From contig CBFHZL010000009.1 of assembly GCA_965660325.1 (NCBI GenBank), positions 1 through 42,161 of the forward strand: DNA of 42,161 bases, read 5' to 3'. The notes beneath the pieces were generated by a model. That model saw only the letters and a program-made list of their open reading frames with translations, did no database searches and was not told where the DNA came from. Positions 34,300 to 42,161 of the stretch are shown piece after piece (positions within the stretch are counted from its first letter, which is position 1; each line of letters begins with the position of its first letter). Origin of the DNA: Acidiluteibacter sp965660325 (lineage in GTDB: Bacteria > Bacteroidota > Bacteroidia > Flavobacteriales_E > Vicingaceae). Both the position numbers and the translations under genes were made by a program.

Positions 34300-36732
34300 T
34301 TAAAACCCAAACCGCATCGCTAACTTAAAGAAGAAATTATCCAATTCATCCGGGGCAGCATAATGTCCATAACGATAAAAGACACCTGCACCATATGAAA
34401 GAAATGGCATTTTAAGTAAGTCATTTGCGATCATACCCGACTCCATATACACGCGATCCATTTGATCGAAATCGATGTTTAGGTGATTGGATTGATCCAT
34501 CATATCGCCAACTCCAAAAGCAGTGTGTAAGACGAACTCGGGCTGAAACTTCTGTCCTTTATACAGTAATTTTTTAAAGTTGTGTCGCAAAAAGAGGCTT
34601 GCGAAGCGGTTGTGGAAAAACTCATTGGGTCTCGCCGTTTCAAATGTATTGGCTACAGACAATTGAAACCCTCTGTTTACACTTGTTGGCGTGTAATTGA
34701 AGATTAACGGAGCAGTAGCATCCATATATCCACCCAAAAGTTGAACATTTAACTCTCCTGCATTCCGAATAACAAACAGCTTAGAAAGCCGAGCTTCAAA
34801 CTTATTGTAGTCAAAAGAAGATTCATCAGAAGACAAACCTCTGGTATATTTAACGTGGGCAATTGGAAATTTTGTCCCTGACGAAATTTTCATACCAAAT
34901 AACTCTACAAACTTTTCTCCATAGGCGAAACGAGTCTCTACTCCTATTTCTGTTTGCTGAAAAGCATTATAAACCAAGGCGGTGGATTCATCTATGTTAG
35001 ACCTAAACCGATAATCATCTCCAGAAGTAATCCAATTGTGTTGCCCAAACAAATTAAACTGCCAACTCTTAAAGGCACTAAAGTGAGTTTCAAATTTTAC
35101 TTGCTCTCGAAGATCCATTTGGTAGATGTACAAATTGCGATAAGCTGCTGTAGAAACCGCACTCGTTTTTAATAAATCAAACTGCACACCGCCTCGCTCT
35201 AGTACGTCATTAGAATAACTAGCTGTAAACTTGAGGTCGTTACCGGAAAATGGGGCATAACTTAGATCTCCGCCATACTTCCAATTTTTATCTTTAAAAC
35301 CATAAGCAAAATAACCTCCTAGAGAAACTTTTTCAGAAATACGATCGTTGGTATGCGCTCCTAGACCCAAACGAATCCCTTCGTAGTTATTAAAAGTTCC
35401 AAACTTATCCATGTCCACATTTACAGGCCCTAGCGGGATGTATCCACGCGTTACGATTTTTAATAACCGCAACTTTTCGTCTAACTTTTCAGCCTCGCCA
35501 ATGGAGTCCATTTTCTGATAAGTGCGTTCTTCTCTCACGTCAAGTGTATCTGTTCTAAACGCATTAAGCAAACTATCCGTATTGCTTTTAATCTTTCGAT
35601 CCATCTCCAATACCACATTGTCAAACTTATTTTTTGGCCGCTGTGATTCTAATTTTATGTTCTTTAAATAAGAACGACCTACGCCATATAATGGAAAAGG
35701 GCCCAACATAATGGAATTAAATGTTAAGTTACTATTCAGTTGGTTAGGAAACCATTGGCCATCAACCTTTTCGTACAGTTGCTGAATTTTCATATCTATT
35801 CCACCACCTGCTTTCGCGGGGCTTGCCGTTACACTTTTTATGGCATAATCTCCTTTATGAATGAATAATTGACCTTTTAAAGCTTCAAAATTCTTCCCCC
35901 TCTTGGGTTGAAAAGAAATGGTATAGTACATCTCTCCTTGGTCTATAATACTGTCTTCTAGGATAAATAAATACTGACTTGTAGCTCCTTTAGAAATGGG
36001 ACTCAATAAGCGATAATCCATTAACTCTACATAGTCTTTATAGAAAGAGAACGATTGGAGCTGCGTTCCAATTAGTGAAAAATCAGGCGATTTCAAACCA
36101 CTCACTCGACTTGCCAATACGACTTCCTTGTCCTTATTGGCAGAAATAAAATCACGGTGGCTAACCGATTCCATAACAATAAAGTGCTGCTTTGAAACAT
36201 AATCAATTGCACTTTGAGTTGATGTATCTTTATTCACTGAATCCTTTTGAAGCTCAATTTGTTTGGAAACACTATCTGGATTTGCTGTAAAAACCAACTT
36301 ATTGTATGAATCATAAGAAAATTCAGTCGCCTCTTCTGGATTATTGATTTTACGATTGTCAATCACTCGATCCATAATTACATCCGCAGGGTTTATCCCT
36401 GGCACAATGGTCACTTCATTTACATCAATCCCTGTTTGACTCAATAATACAGTAGAATTTGAGCCCAACTCAGATACCGAAACTTCCTTTTTTTGATAAC
36501 CGATATAGCTAAAAATTAAGGTTTCTGTTTCTTGTTTAATAGAAGCGTTAAATCGGCCATCAATATCAGTACTAAAGCCGTTACCGGAATTCCCAATAGC
36601 TATAGTAACAAAAGCTAGTGGCTGTTTACTTTGCTCATCAAGCACCGTTCCGGATACTTGAGTGGTCTGAGCAATGGAAGCGATGGATAAAAATATCAGC
36701 ACCGCAGAAAGGGTGAGTTTAATTGCCTTCAT
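34300..36732 (-). CDS. DUF5686 outer-membrane protein with carboxypeptidase-regulatory-like domain
   Basis: An 810-residue outer-membrane protein. A signal peptide (1-21, ending SIAQ) is followed by a CarboxypepD-regulatory-like domain (about 24-105, VSGTVLDEQSKQPLAFVTIAIGNSG and DGRF), a typical N-terminal module of TonB-receptor-like proteins. A DUF5686 region follows (about 130-400), then a C-terminal beta-barrel-like half rich in aromatic/Gly strands (GLGAHTNDRISEKVSLGGYF, ending in FKLAMRFGF). No plug (TonB-dependent receptor) domain is present. The terminal Phe fits Bam-dependent insertion. Function is unknown. It is divergent from the radical SAM gene with 41 bases between. Confidence 0.87.
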   Translation of the reverse strand: MKAIKLTLSAVLIFLSIASIAQTTQVSGTVLDEQSKQPLAFVTIAIGNSGNGFSTDIDGRFNASIKQETETLIFSYIGYQKKEVSVSELGSNSTVLLSQTGIDVNEVTIVPGINPADVIMDRVIDNRKINNPEEATEFSYDSYNKLVFTANPDSVSKQIELQKDSVNKDTSTQSAIDYVSKQHFIVMESVSHRDFISANKDKEVVLASRVSGLKSPDFSLIGTQLQSFSFYKDYVELMDYRLLSPISKGATSQYLFILEDSIIDQGEMYYTISFQPKRGKNFEALKGQLFIHKGDYAIKSVTASPAKAGGGIDMKIQQLYEKVDGQWFPNQLNSNLTFNSIMLGPFPLYGVGRSYLKNIKLESQRPKNKFDNVVLEMDRKIKSNTDSLLNAFRTDTLDVREERTYQKMDSIGEAEKLDEKLRLLKIVTRGYIPLGPVNVDMDKFGTFNNYEGIRLGLGAHTNDRISEKVSLGGYFAYGFKDKNWKYGGDLSYAPFSGNDLKFTASYSNDVLERGGVQFDLLKTSAVSTAAYRNLYIYQMDLREQVKFETHFSAFKSWQFNLFGQHNWITSGDDYRFRSNIDESTALVYNAFQQTEIGVETRFAYGEKFVELFGMKISSGTKFPIAHVKYTRGLSSDESSFDYNKFEARLSKLFVIRNAGELNVQLLGGYMDATAPLIFNYTPTSVNRGFQLSVANTFETARPNEFFHNRFASLFLRHNFKKLLYKGQKFQPEFVLHTAFGVGDMMDQSNHLNIDFDQMDRVYMESGMIANDLLKMPFLSYGAGVFYRYGHYAAPDELDNFFFKLAMRFGF

Positions 36733-36761
36733 TTTTGAAAGGTAGTGATATTTTGAATGTG

Positions 36762-36769
36762 TAACTTCG
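36762..36769 (+). promoter_or_regulatory. Candidate -7 promoter box of the radical SAM gene
   Basis: TAACTTCG, a TAnnTTCG box, lies four bases before the ATG at 36774. TTTTTG is 24 bases upstream of it, slightly farther than the usual -33 spacing. A near-leaderless message would follow. Confidence 0.35.
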
Positions 36770-36773
36770 TTTC

Positions 36774-37796
36774 ATGTTAATTGATACCAAAGATGCCATC
36801 AACCTCGTTTCTAAACTAAGCGTTAGAAAAGTGATGAATATCACCAAAGTTTGGGGTAGTTTTTTTTGGAGTAAATGGCGGAGTAAGCCTATGCAGCGTG
36901 GGTTGCCAATCAGCATTTCCATTGAGCCAACGACGGCTTGTAATTTGGGCTGTCCAGAGTGCCCCAGCGGTTTAAAATACTTTACCCGACCTACGGGAAA
37001 TTTAAAGCCCAAATTTTATGAAAGCATTATCGATCAACTGGAAAAAGACCTGCTCTATTTAACCTTTTACTTTCAAGGAGAGCCATACATCAACCCTTCC
37101 TTTTTAGAGATGGTCAAATATGCCTCCGACCGAAAAATTTATACGGCTACTTCCACTAACGCTCACTTTTTAAACGATGAAAATGCCCGAAAAACGGTAG
37201 AATCAGGATTAGACCGAATCATTATATCGATTGATGGCACTACCCAAGAAGTGTATGAAAGCTATCGTAAAAAAGGAGATTTGAGTAAGGTAATCGAAGG
37301 CACCAAAAACATCATAAAATGGAAGAAGAAGTTAAAATCCTCTACTCCAAATGTCATGTTTCAATTTTTGGTGGTTCGTCCTAATGAGCATCAGATTGAA
37401 GATGTTAAGAAACTTGGGAAAGAGCTTGGGGTAGATTCGGTAAAATTAAAAACCGCTCAAGTCTATGAGTACGAAAACGGTAATGAGTTAATCCCTGAAC
37501 AGCAGAAATACTCCCGCTATCAAAAAGAAGCAGATGGTAAATACAGCATAAAAAACAGTTTAGAAGATCAATGTTGGAAGATGTGGAGCTCCTGCGTCAT
37601 CACGTGGGATGGAAAAGTGGTGCCGTGCTGTTTTGATAAAGATGCTACCCATCGATTAGGCGAATTGAAAGACACGAGCTTTCATCAAATCTGGCAAGGT
37701 GAGGCCTATCAAAATTTTAGAGGTCAGTTGCTAAATGGCCGAAAGAATATTGATATCTGTAAAAACTGCTCTGAAGGAACGAAGGTGTGGGCATAA
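36774..37796 (+). CDS. Radical SAM protein with SPASM-like C-terminal cysteines
   Basis: A 340-residue radical SAM enzyme. The cluster-binding CxxxCxxC is Cys56, Cys60 and Cys63 (EPTTACNLGCPECPSG). The partial TIM barrel continues through about 250 (LYLTFYFQGEPYINP, ISIDGTTQEVYESYR). The C-terminal third has further cysteines (CWKMWSSC, VPCCFDKDA, ICKNCSEG) in the SPASM arrangement that binds auxiliary Fe-S clusters. Such proteins modify peptides or other substrates. No precursor peptide gene is visible next to it. The neighbour is a DUF5686 gene, and I cannot tell what it acts on. The assignment to the superfamily is secure. Confidence 0.9.
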   Translation: MLIDTKDAINLVSKLSVRKVMNITKVWGSFFWSKWRSKPMQRGLPISISIEPTTACNLGCPECPSGLKYFTRPTGNLKPKFYESIIDQLEKDLLYLTFYFQGEPYINPSFLEMVKYASDRKIYTATSTNAHFLNDENARKTVESGLDRIIISIDGTTQEVYESYRKKGDLSKVIEGTKNIIKWKKKLKSSTPNVMFQFLVVRPNEHQIEDVKKLGKELGVDSVKLKTAQVYEYENGNELIPEQQKYSRYQKEADGKYSIKNSLEDQCWKMWSSCVITWDGKVVPCCFDKDATHRLGELKDTSFHQIWQGEAYQNFRGQLLNGRKNIDICKNCSEGTKVWA

Positions 37797-37935
37797 CTTC
37801 CAATAATCAATAAAATAATAAGTGAATGGTTCAATAGCTTTTACTTGTTAGCCATCATATTTGAAGTATTTTGTAACTCTGTCTGACGCTGGAATAGCTT
37901 TGCATACAACGCAATATCCCTTGCAGTAAAAAATG

Positions 37936-38487
37936 TCAAACATCAGCTATTTTAAACTTCGATCTTTCTTCCCATCCATTTTCTTTTCGTTCAAACAGCA
38001 CCAATTCATTTAGATGCATTTTTTCCTGAAACTGTTCTTGAGTATATTGTGCAGACAAGGCCTTAAAGTGCGCCTTGCGCGTGAATTTATTGCGAATGGT
38101 AATGTGAGGTGCATAAAAGTACTTTTCACGCTTCTGAGGAGTTATTTTCAAACTAATCAGCCACAATTTCAATCCTTTTCTGAAGTTCTCCAAAGCTTCG
38201 TTTTTTGCAATATCAATGCTCAAGTTGGTATTGGGCAAAGTAATAAAGTTGTTTGTTACGATTTCCACTCGTTCTAGCTTTTTCTCGTTTAGGAGGTTCT
38301 CCAATTTAACTGTAAAAGTTTGAATACCTCGTTCATCCGTTTTAAAGCTTGGTAGAATGGTAATGTGAGGCGGCAACGAACTCGATTTTACAATGGGATA
38401 CACCTCATTGATCTCGGATTGGATTTTTAGAATTCGGTTGGTGATTGCTTCTGGAGGAAGGTATAGGAGGATGAAGGGGGATTTCAT
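37936..38487 (-). CDS. 2H phosphoesterase (2'-5' RNA ligase family)
   Basis: A 183-residue protein of the 2H phosphoesterase superfamily. The two catalytic motifs are HITI at His41 (PPHITILPSF) and HITI at His128 (APHITIRNKF), with the normal spacing. Such enzymes open 2',3'-cyclic phosphates or transfer 2',5' bonds in RNA. It is distinct from ThpR in length and sequence, so the exact activity is undetermined. It is transcribed alone, downstream of the frr terminator. A possible short overlapping frame follows (see findings). Confidence 0.86.
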   Translation of the reverse strand: MKSPFILLYLPPEAITNRILKIQSEINEVYPIVKSSSLPPHITILPSFKTDERGIQTFTVKLENLLNEKKLERVEIVTNNFITLPNTNLSIDIAKNEALENFRKGLKLWLISLKITPQKREKYFYAPHITIRNKFTRKAHFKALSAQYTQEQFQEKMHLNELVLFERKENGWEERSKFKIADV

Positions 38488-38502
38488 AGGAAGTCAATAG
38501 AT

Positions 38503-38535
38503 AAAAAAAAGCCCTACTGCGGCTGCAATAGGACT
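38503..38535 (-). terminator. Terminator of the pyrH-frr operon
   Basis: On the minus strand: an 11-bp stem (AGTCCTATTGC, loop AGCC, GCAGTAGGGCT, including two G-U pairs) followed by eight U. It lies 23 bases after the frr stop. Confidence 0.85.
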
Positions 38536-38558
38536 CTAAATTATGATTTAAACAGTTA

Positions 38559-39122
38559 TTACACCGTCATAATATCTTTCTCTTTCGCAATTAAGAACTC
38601 ATCAATTCTTTTACTTGTAGCATCCGTTAATTCTTGCACTTCTTCGGTTAGGCCTTTGACTGTATCCTCTGCTAATCCTTCTTTCTCTAATCGCTTAAAT
38701 TCATCATTTGCCTCGCGTCTCGCATTTCTAACACCTACTTTAGCGTCTTCTGTTTCAGCCTTCGCTTGTTTTACTAAATCACGACGACGCTCCTCAGTTA
38801 AAACCGGAACATTAATCATAATGTTGGTACCGTTATTCTGAGGGTTCAATCCCAAATTAGAGTTGATAATCGCCCGTTCGATGGGTTCTATCATGCCTTT
38901 TTCCCACGGTTGAACGTTAATCGTTCTAGCATCCAAGGTACTTACATTGGCAACCTGTGCTAGTGGAGTATTGGATCCATAATAATCAACCATTACGCTA
39001 TCTAGCATCGATGGGCTTGCTTTACCTGCTCTAATTTTAAGCAGCGCTACTTCTAGGTGAGCTAATGACTTTTGCATCAACTCTTTTGCATTTTCTAATA
39101 TTAATTCAATTTCTTCTTCCAT
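38559..39122 (-). CDS. frr: Ribosome recycling factor
   Basis: Releases post-termination ribosomes together with EF-G. The 187-residue protein matches the standard length. Family hallmarks include LLKIRAGKASPSMLDSV (about 28-44), ITVNVQ-like strand INVQPWEKGMIEPIERAI, and LTEERRRDLVKQAK (about 108-121). It follows pyrH by 12 bases in an operon, the widely conserved pyrH-frr arrangement. Confidence 0.96.
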   Translation of the reverse strand: MEEEIELILENAKELMQKSLAHLEVALLKIRAGKASPSMLDSVMVDYYGSNTPLAQVANVSTLDARTINVQPWEKGMIEPIERAIINSNLGLNPQNNGTNIMINVPVLTEERRRDLVKQAKAETEDAKVGVRNARREANDEFKRLEKEGLAEDTVKGLTEEVQELTDATSKRIDEFLIAKEKDIMTV

Positions 39123-39134
39123 GACTAATTGATT

Positions 39135-39845
39135 CTAAAACTCTACTAAAGTACCTACTTTTTCTTGACCAGATAACACCTTTTTTAAATTACCTGGCGT
39201 ATCCATATCAAAAACAATAATTGGTAATTTGTTCTCATTACATAAGGTAAAGGCAGTCATATCCATAATGTTTAAGCCCTTTTCGTATACTTCACTAAAT
39301 GACACCTTGTCGTACTTCACAGCATTAGGATTTTTCTCAGGGTCTGAATCATAAATCCCATCTACTCTTGTACCCTTTAAAATTACATCTGCTTCTATTT
39401 CAATAGCACGCAAACTAGCCGCCGTGTCAGTAGTAAAATATGGATTACCGGTACCTGCTCCGAAAATAACTACACGTCCTTTTTCTAAATGACGAACTGC
39501 TCTTCTGCGAATAAAAGGCTCAGCAATTTGCTCCATTTTAATAGCCGTAAGCAATCGAGTATATACATCAGCTTCTTCTAATGCAGATTGCAGCGCCATA
39601 CTATTAATGACAGTGGCCAACATCCCCATATAATCACCTTGCACACGATCCATCCCTCCTTCTGCAGCTTGAATACCTCTAAAAATATTTCCTCCACCAA
39701 TTACGATAGCAACCTCCGTTCCTGAAGCCACAATTTCTTTGATTTCATTAGCATATTGCCCTAACCGATTATGATCGATTCCAAATTGCTTATCGCCCAT
39801 TAAAGACTCACCACTTAATTTTAGAAGAATTCGCTTATAAATCAT
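39135..39845 (-). CDS. pyrH: UMP kinase
   Basis: Phosphorylates UMP to UDP. The 236-residue protein is the bacterial amino-acid-kinase-fold type: ILLKLSGESLMGD (6-18), VIVIGGGNIFRG (about 46-57), GTGNPYFTTDTAA (about 130-143) and a MDMTAFTLC stretch. It is first in the operon before frr. A TAAATTTG box (minus strand, 39868-39861) is just upstream. tsf ends in its own terminator to the right, so pyrH-frr has a separate promoter. Confidence 0.97.
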   Translation of the reverse strand: MIYKRILLKLSGESLMGDKQFGIDHNRLGQYANEIKEIVASGTEVAIVIGGGNIFRGIQAAEGGMDRVQGDYMGMLATVINSMALQSALEEADVYTRLLTAIKMEQIAEPFIRRRAVRHLEKGRVVIFGAGTGNPYFTTDTAASLRAIEIEADVILKGTRVDGIYDSDPEKNPNAVKYDKVSFSEVYEKGLNIMDMTAFTLCNENKLPIIVFDMDTPGNLKKVLSGQEKVGTLVEF

Positions 39846-39860
39846 TTCAGAAATTTTTTA

Positions 39861-39868
39861 CAAATTTA
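39861..39868 (-). promoter_or_regulatory. Candidate -7 promoter box of pyrH
   Basis: On the minus strand this reads TAAATTTG, an exact TAnnTTTG match, 15 bases before the pyrH ATG. A TTG lies 15 bases upstream of it, slightly nearer than is typical. Confidence 0.4.
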
Positions 39869-39970
39869 ACAATACTCTCTCAACAATTTGGGCCTTCTGA
39901 ATTCCTTTTGGCCATAATGGGTACTCTAAGACCACTAACCTAATCGCCATACGAGAGTTTTGAGCAAAAA

Positions 39971-39996
39971 AAAGAGAGAAATAAATTTCTCTCTTT
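39971..39996 (-). terminator. Terminator of tsf and the ribosomal operon
   Basis: A perfect 12-bp stem (AAAGAGAGAAAT, AA loop, ATTTCTCTCTTT); the minus-strand side continues into a U-run. It lies 18 bases after the tsf stop. Confidence 0.75.
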
Positions 39997-40013
39997 AATT
40001 AAATTTTAATCGT

Positions 40014-40850
40014 TTAGCTTAACGCAATTCGTTTAAATCCTGTAGCAACTAACTCTTTGTTAACGCTCTTTAAATAAGCTTCAACAGTTAGGCTGTTATC
40101 TTTAATGAATTGTTGTTTAACTAATGTATTTTCTTTGTAGAACTTACCTAGTTTTCCTTGAGCAATTTTATCAATCATTGCTTCTGGCTTACCTTCTTGA
40201 CGTGCTTGCTCTCTACCTACTTCTAACTCTCTTTCAATCGTTTCAGCATCTACACCTTCGTCATTCAACGCGATAGGGTTCATTGCAGCTACTTGCATCG
40301 CAACGTTTCTTGCAGCTTCTGCCTCAGCATCACCTGCATGAGAAACAGCAACCATTGAAGCAAGACTGTTACCAGGGTGGTTGTAAGCTACTACTAAGTT
40401 ACTTTCAATGGTTTCAACCGCAGAAAGATCAATTTTCTCTCCGATCTTACCTACTTCTTCGATGATTCTATCAGCGATAGTTAAAGAAGAACCAGGGTAA
40501 GTTAATGCTTTTGCAGCATCAACAGTTGTAGCACCATTTTCGATAACCGCATCTAAAATGTTATTTGCGAATGAAGCAAAATCATCATTTTTAGCTACGA
40601 AGTCGGTCTCACAGTTAACTACTACCATTACACCTTTCTTATTGTCAGCGGTTGCTTTCGCCAATACTAAACCTTCTTTAGCATCTCTATCACCTCTGTT
40701 TGCAGCAATTTTTTGACCTTTCTTTCTTAATAAGTCGATTGCTTGCTCGAAATCTCCGTTTGCTTCTACTAATGCCTTTTTACAGTCCATCATACCAGCG
40801 CCGGTTTTCTTTCTTAGTTTATTTACCTCAGCAGCAGTTATTGTAGCCAT
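40014..40850 (-). CDS. tsf: Elongation factor Ts
   Basis: Guanine-nucleotide exchange factor for EF-Tu. The 278-residue protein has VNKLRKKTGAGMMDCKKAL at the start (UBA-like domain to about 55), VVVNCETDFVAKNDDF (about 75-90), then two core subdomains and LVKQQFIKDNSLTVEAYL at the C terminus. It follows rpsB by 33 bases, the common rpsB-tsf order, and ends at a terminator. Confidence 0.97.
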   Translation of the reverse strand: MATITAAEVNKLRKKTGAGMMDCKKALVEANGDFEQAIDLLRKKGQKIAANRGDRDAKEGLVLAKATADNKKGVMVVVNCETDFVAKNDDFASFANNILDAVIENGATTVDAAKALTYPGSSLTIADRIIEEVGKIGEKIDLSAVETIESNLVVAYNHPGNSLASMVAVSHAGDAEAEAARNVAMQVAAMNPIALNDEGVDAETIERELEVGREQARQEGKPEAMIDKIAQGKLGKFYKENTLVKQQFIKDNSLTVEAYLKSVNKELVATGFKRIALS

Positions 40851-40883
40851 GGTTATTATATATTTAAGTTATTATTGTAATAA

Positions 40884-41648
40884 TTATTTAGTCTCTTCAG
40901 CTTTTGCAGCATTTTTCTCAGCAGCAGCATCTTTTTTAGACTTCGTCTTTTCTTTATCTGCGTTACGCTCAGCTAAACCTTCATTTACTGCTTTAGTAAC
41001 AAACTCCATGATTTTTCCAATTGACTTAGAAGCATCATCATTTGCAGGAATTGGGAAGTCTACCAAACCAGGGTTAGAGTTAGTATCAACGATAGCGAAA
41101 GTTGGAATATTCAATTTTCTAGCTTCAGCTACAGCGATGTGCTCTTTTTTAATATCAACAATAAACAATGCTGATGGCAATCTATTTAGGTCAGAAATAG
41201 AACCTAAATCTCTTTCCAGCTTAGCTCTTTGGCGACTAATTTGAAGACGCTCTCTTTTTGACAATACATCAAAAGTTCCGTCTTTCATCATGTTGTCGAT
41301 AGATGACATTTTACGTACCGCCTTGCGGATAGTAGCAAAGTTTGTCAACATACCTCCAGGCCATCTTTCAGTAACGTAAGGCATACCTGTTGGCTTCACT
41401 GCTTCTGCTACGGTGTCTTTAGCTTGTTTTTTTGTTGCTACGAAAAGAATTTTCTTTCCTGATTTAGCGATTTGTTTCATTGCAGCAGTTGCTTCATCAA
41501 GCTTTACTACTGTTTTATTCAAATCGATGATATGGATTCCATTTTTCTCCATGAAGATGTATGGAGCCATTTTTGGATGCCACTTTCTTTTAAGGTGACC
41601 GAAATGTGCACCTGCCTCTAATAATTCTTTGTAATCTGTCTTAGACAT
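40884..41648 (-). CDS. rpsB: 30S ribosomal protein S2
   Basis: A component of the small subunit. The 254-residue protein contains ELLEAGAHFGHLKRKWHPKM (9-28) and RWPGGMLTNFATI (near 92-104), both S2 hallmarks. The C-terminal 25 residues are a Lys/Ala/Glu-rich tail, probably unstructured and typical of Bacteroidota. It precedes tsf. The 142-base gap from rpsI contains a substantial hairpin that could control it. Confidence 0.97.
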   Translation of the reverse strand: MSKTDYKELLEAGAHFGHLKRKWHPKMAPYIFMEKNGIHIIDLNKTVVKLDEATAAMKQIAKSGKKILFVATKKQAKDTVAEAVKPTGMPYVTERWPGGMLTNFATIRKAVRKMSSIDNMMKDGTFDVLSKRERLQISRQRAKLERDLGSISDLNRLPSALFIVDIKKEHIAVAEARKLNIPTFAIVDTNSNPGLVDFPIPANDDASKSIGKIMEFVTKAVNEGLAERNADKEKTKSKKDAAAEKNAAKAEETK

Positions 41649-41685
41649 TTTTTAAACTTTTATAGTGTTTACATTCATTTAAAGC

Positions 41686-41725
41686 AATTGCAGAGTAGTG
41701 CCCTATGGGAACAGTCTCTGCAATT
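41686..41725 (-). promoter_or_regulatory. Hairpin in the rpsB leader
   Basis: A perfect 10-bp stem (AATTGCAGAG with CTCTGCAATT) encloses a second CCC-TAT-GGG stem-loop with one mismatch. A smaller hairpin (CACCT/AGGTG, 41737-41752) lies next to it. There is no U-run, so it does not look like a terminator. Its position between rpsI and rpsB suggests an S2-type regulatory leader by analogy with ribosomal-protein autoregulation, which is inference. Confidence 0.45.
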
Positions 41726-41790
41726 TAGATACTAAACACCTCCTTAAAGGTGAATTGAATATGTTGAAAACTCCAACAAGAAACGAGATA

Positions 41791-42161
41791 TTAACGTTTC
41801 GAGAATTGGAATTTCTTTCTTGCTTTTTTCTGACCTGGCTTCTTTCTTTCCACCATTCTTGGGTCTCTAGTCATTAAGCCTTCTGCTTTTAAAGCTGGCT
41901 TGTTTTCGGCATTGATTTCAACCAATGCTCTTGAGATACCTAAACGTATTGCTTCAGCTTGACCAGTGATACCACCACCCTGCACGTTTACTTTAACATC
42001 GTACTGACCTGATGTTTCAGTTAATGCAAAAGCTTGTGACAAGCGATACTGCAAACCGATAGTAGGAAAATATTCCTTCATCTCTTTTCCGTTTACAGTG
42101 ATCTCACCTTTACCTGCTAAAAGGTAAACTCTAGCGATTGACTTCTTTCTTCTACCTAGTG
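41791..42161 (-). CDS. rpsI: 30S ribosomal protein S9 (5' end outside the window)
   Basis: The C-terminal 123 residues of S9 are visible. The frame remains open to the window edge, and reading on from the edge gives LGRRKKSIARVYLLAGKGEI, the conserved S9 start lacking only a few residues. An internal Met at 42081 is not the start. The VQGGGITGQAEAIRLGI segment and the basic tail MTRDPRMVERKKPGQKKARK, ending FQFSKR, are diagnostic, since the terminal Lys-Arg contacts P-site tRNA. It probably heads, with rplM beyond the window, the rpsI-rpsB-tsf transcript. Confidence 0.96.
   Translation of the reverse strand, partial: LGRRKKSIARVYLLAGKGEITVNGKEMKEYFPTIGLQYRLSQAFALTETSGQYDVKVNVQGGGITGQAEAIRLGISRALVEINAENKPALKAEGLMTRDPRMVERKKPGQKKARKKFQFSKR

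Overview
The window comes from a low-GC, non-flagellated Bacteroidota chromosome, most likely a member of the Flavobacteriales. The evidence is consistent: type IX secretion (T9SS) sorting tails of both type A and type B, a DUF2723 membrane protein, a DUF5686 outer-membrane protein, a propeller-type sensor kinase, the ribosomal order rpsI-rpsB-tsf followed by pyrH-frr, and the near absence of Shine-Dalgarno sites. Several intergenic regions carry the Bacteroidota -7 box TAnnTTTG or a TAnnTTCG variant. I see no insertion sequence, prophage, CRISPR array or rRNA. This looks like core chromosome.

Layout. 1-2034: two tandem OmpH/Skp chaperones, a terminator, then glutamate racemase. 2037-6142: gamma-carbonic-anhydrase-like protein, NifU-type Fe-S scaffold, a T9SS-exported protein and the NhaA antiporter. 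6181-10187 (minus): the sucB and sucA subunits of 2-oxoglutarate dehydrogenase. 10279-11619: a small unknown protein divergent from a TIGR01777-type SDR protein. 11616-16796 (minus): a very tight operon of an MMPL/RND exporter, RfbA, a nucleotide-sugar epimerase and a polyprenyl synthase. 16966-20368 (minus): three lipoproteins of the CsgG and LPP20 type. 20458-23673: a GH113-like lipoprotein, then PNP, a TIGR04282 protein and a DUF547 protein.

23761-28674 is a signalling island: a LytTR response regulator, a stand-alone receiver and an HPt protein in one operon, convergent with a 973-residue periplasmic-sensing histidine kinase. Divergent from the kinase is a small receiver-like protein in which the phospho-accepting Asp appears to be Asn. 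Together these look like a complete phosphorelay split over separate proteins, plus a possible phosphorylation-dead receiver. I consider this the most interesting part of the window.

28864-34231: tRNA-Gln, the DUF2723 protein, a fragment of a T9SS tail lodged against a terminator, and a large T9SS type B protein. 34300-37796: a DUF5686 protein divergent from a radical SAM/SPASM protein. 37936-42161 (minus): a 2H phosphoesterase, then frr, pyrH, tsf, rpsB and the 5'-truncated rpsI, with a large hairpin in the rpsI-rpsB spacer that could be a ribosomal-protein leader. All assignments are from reading the sequence; no database search was run.
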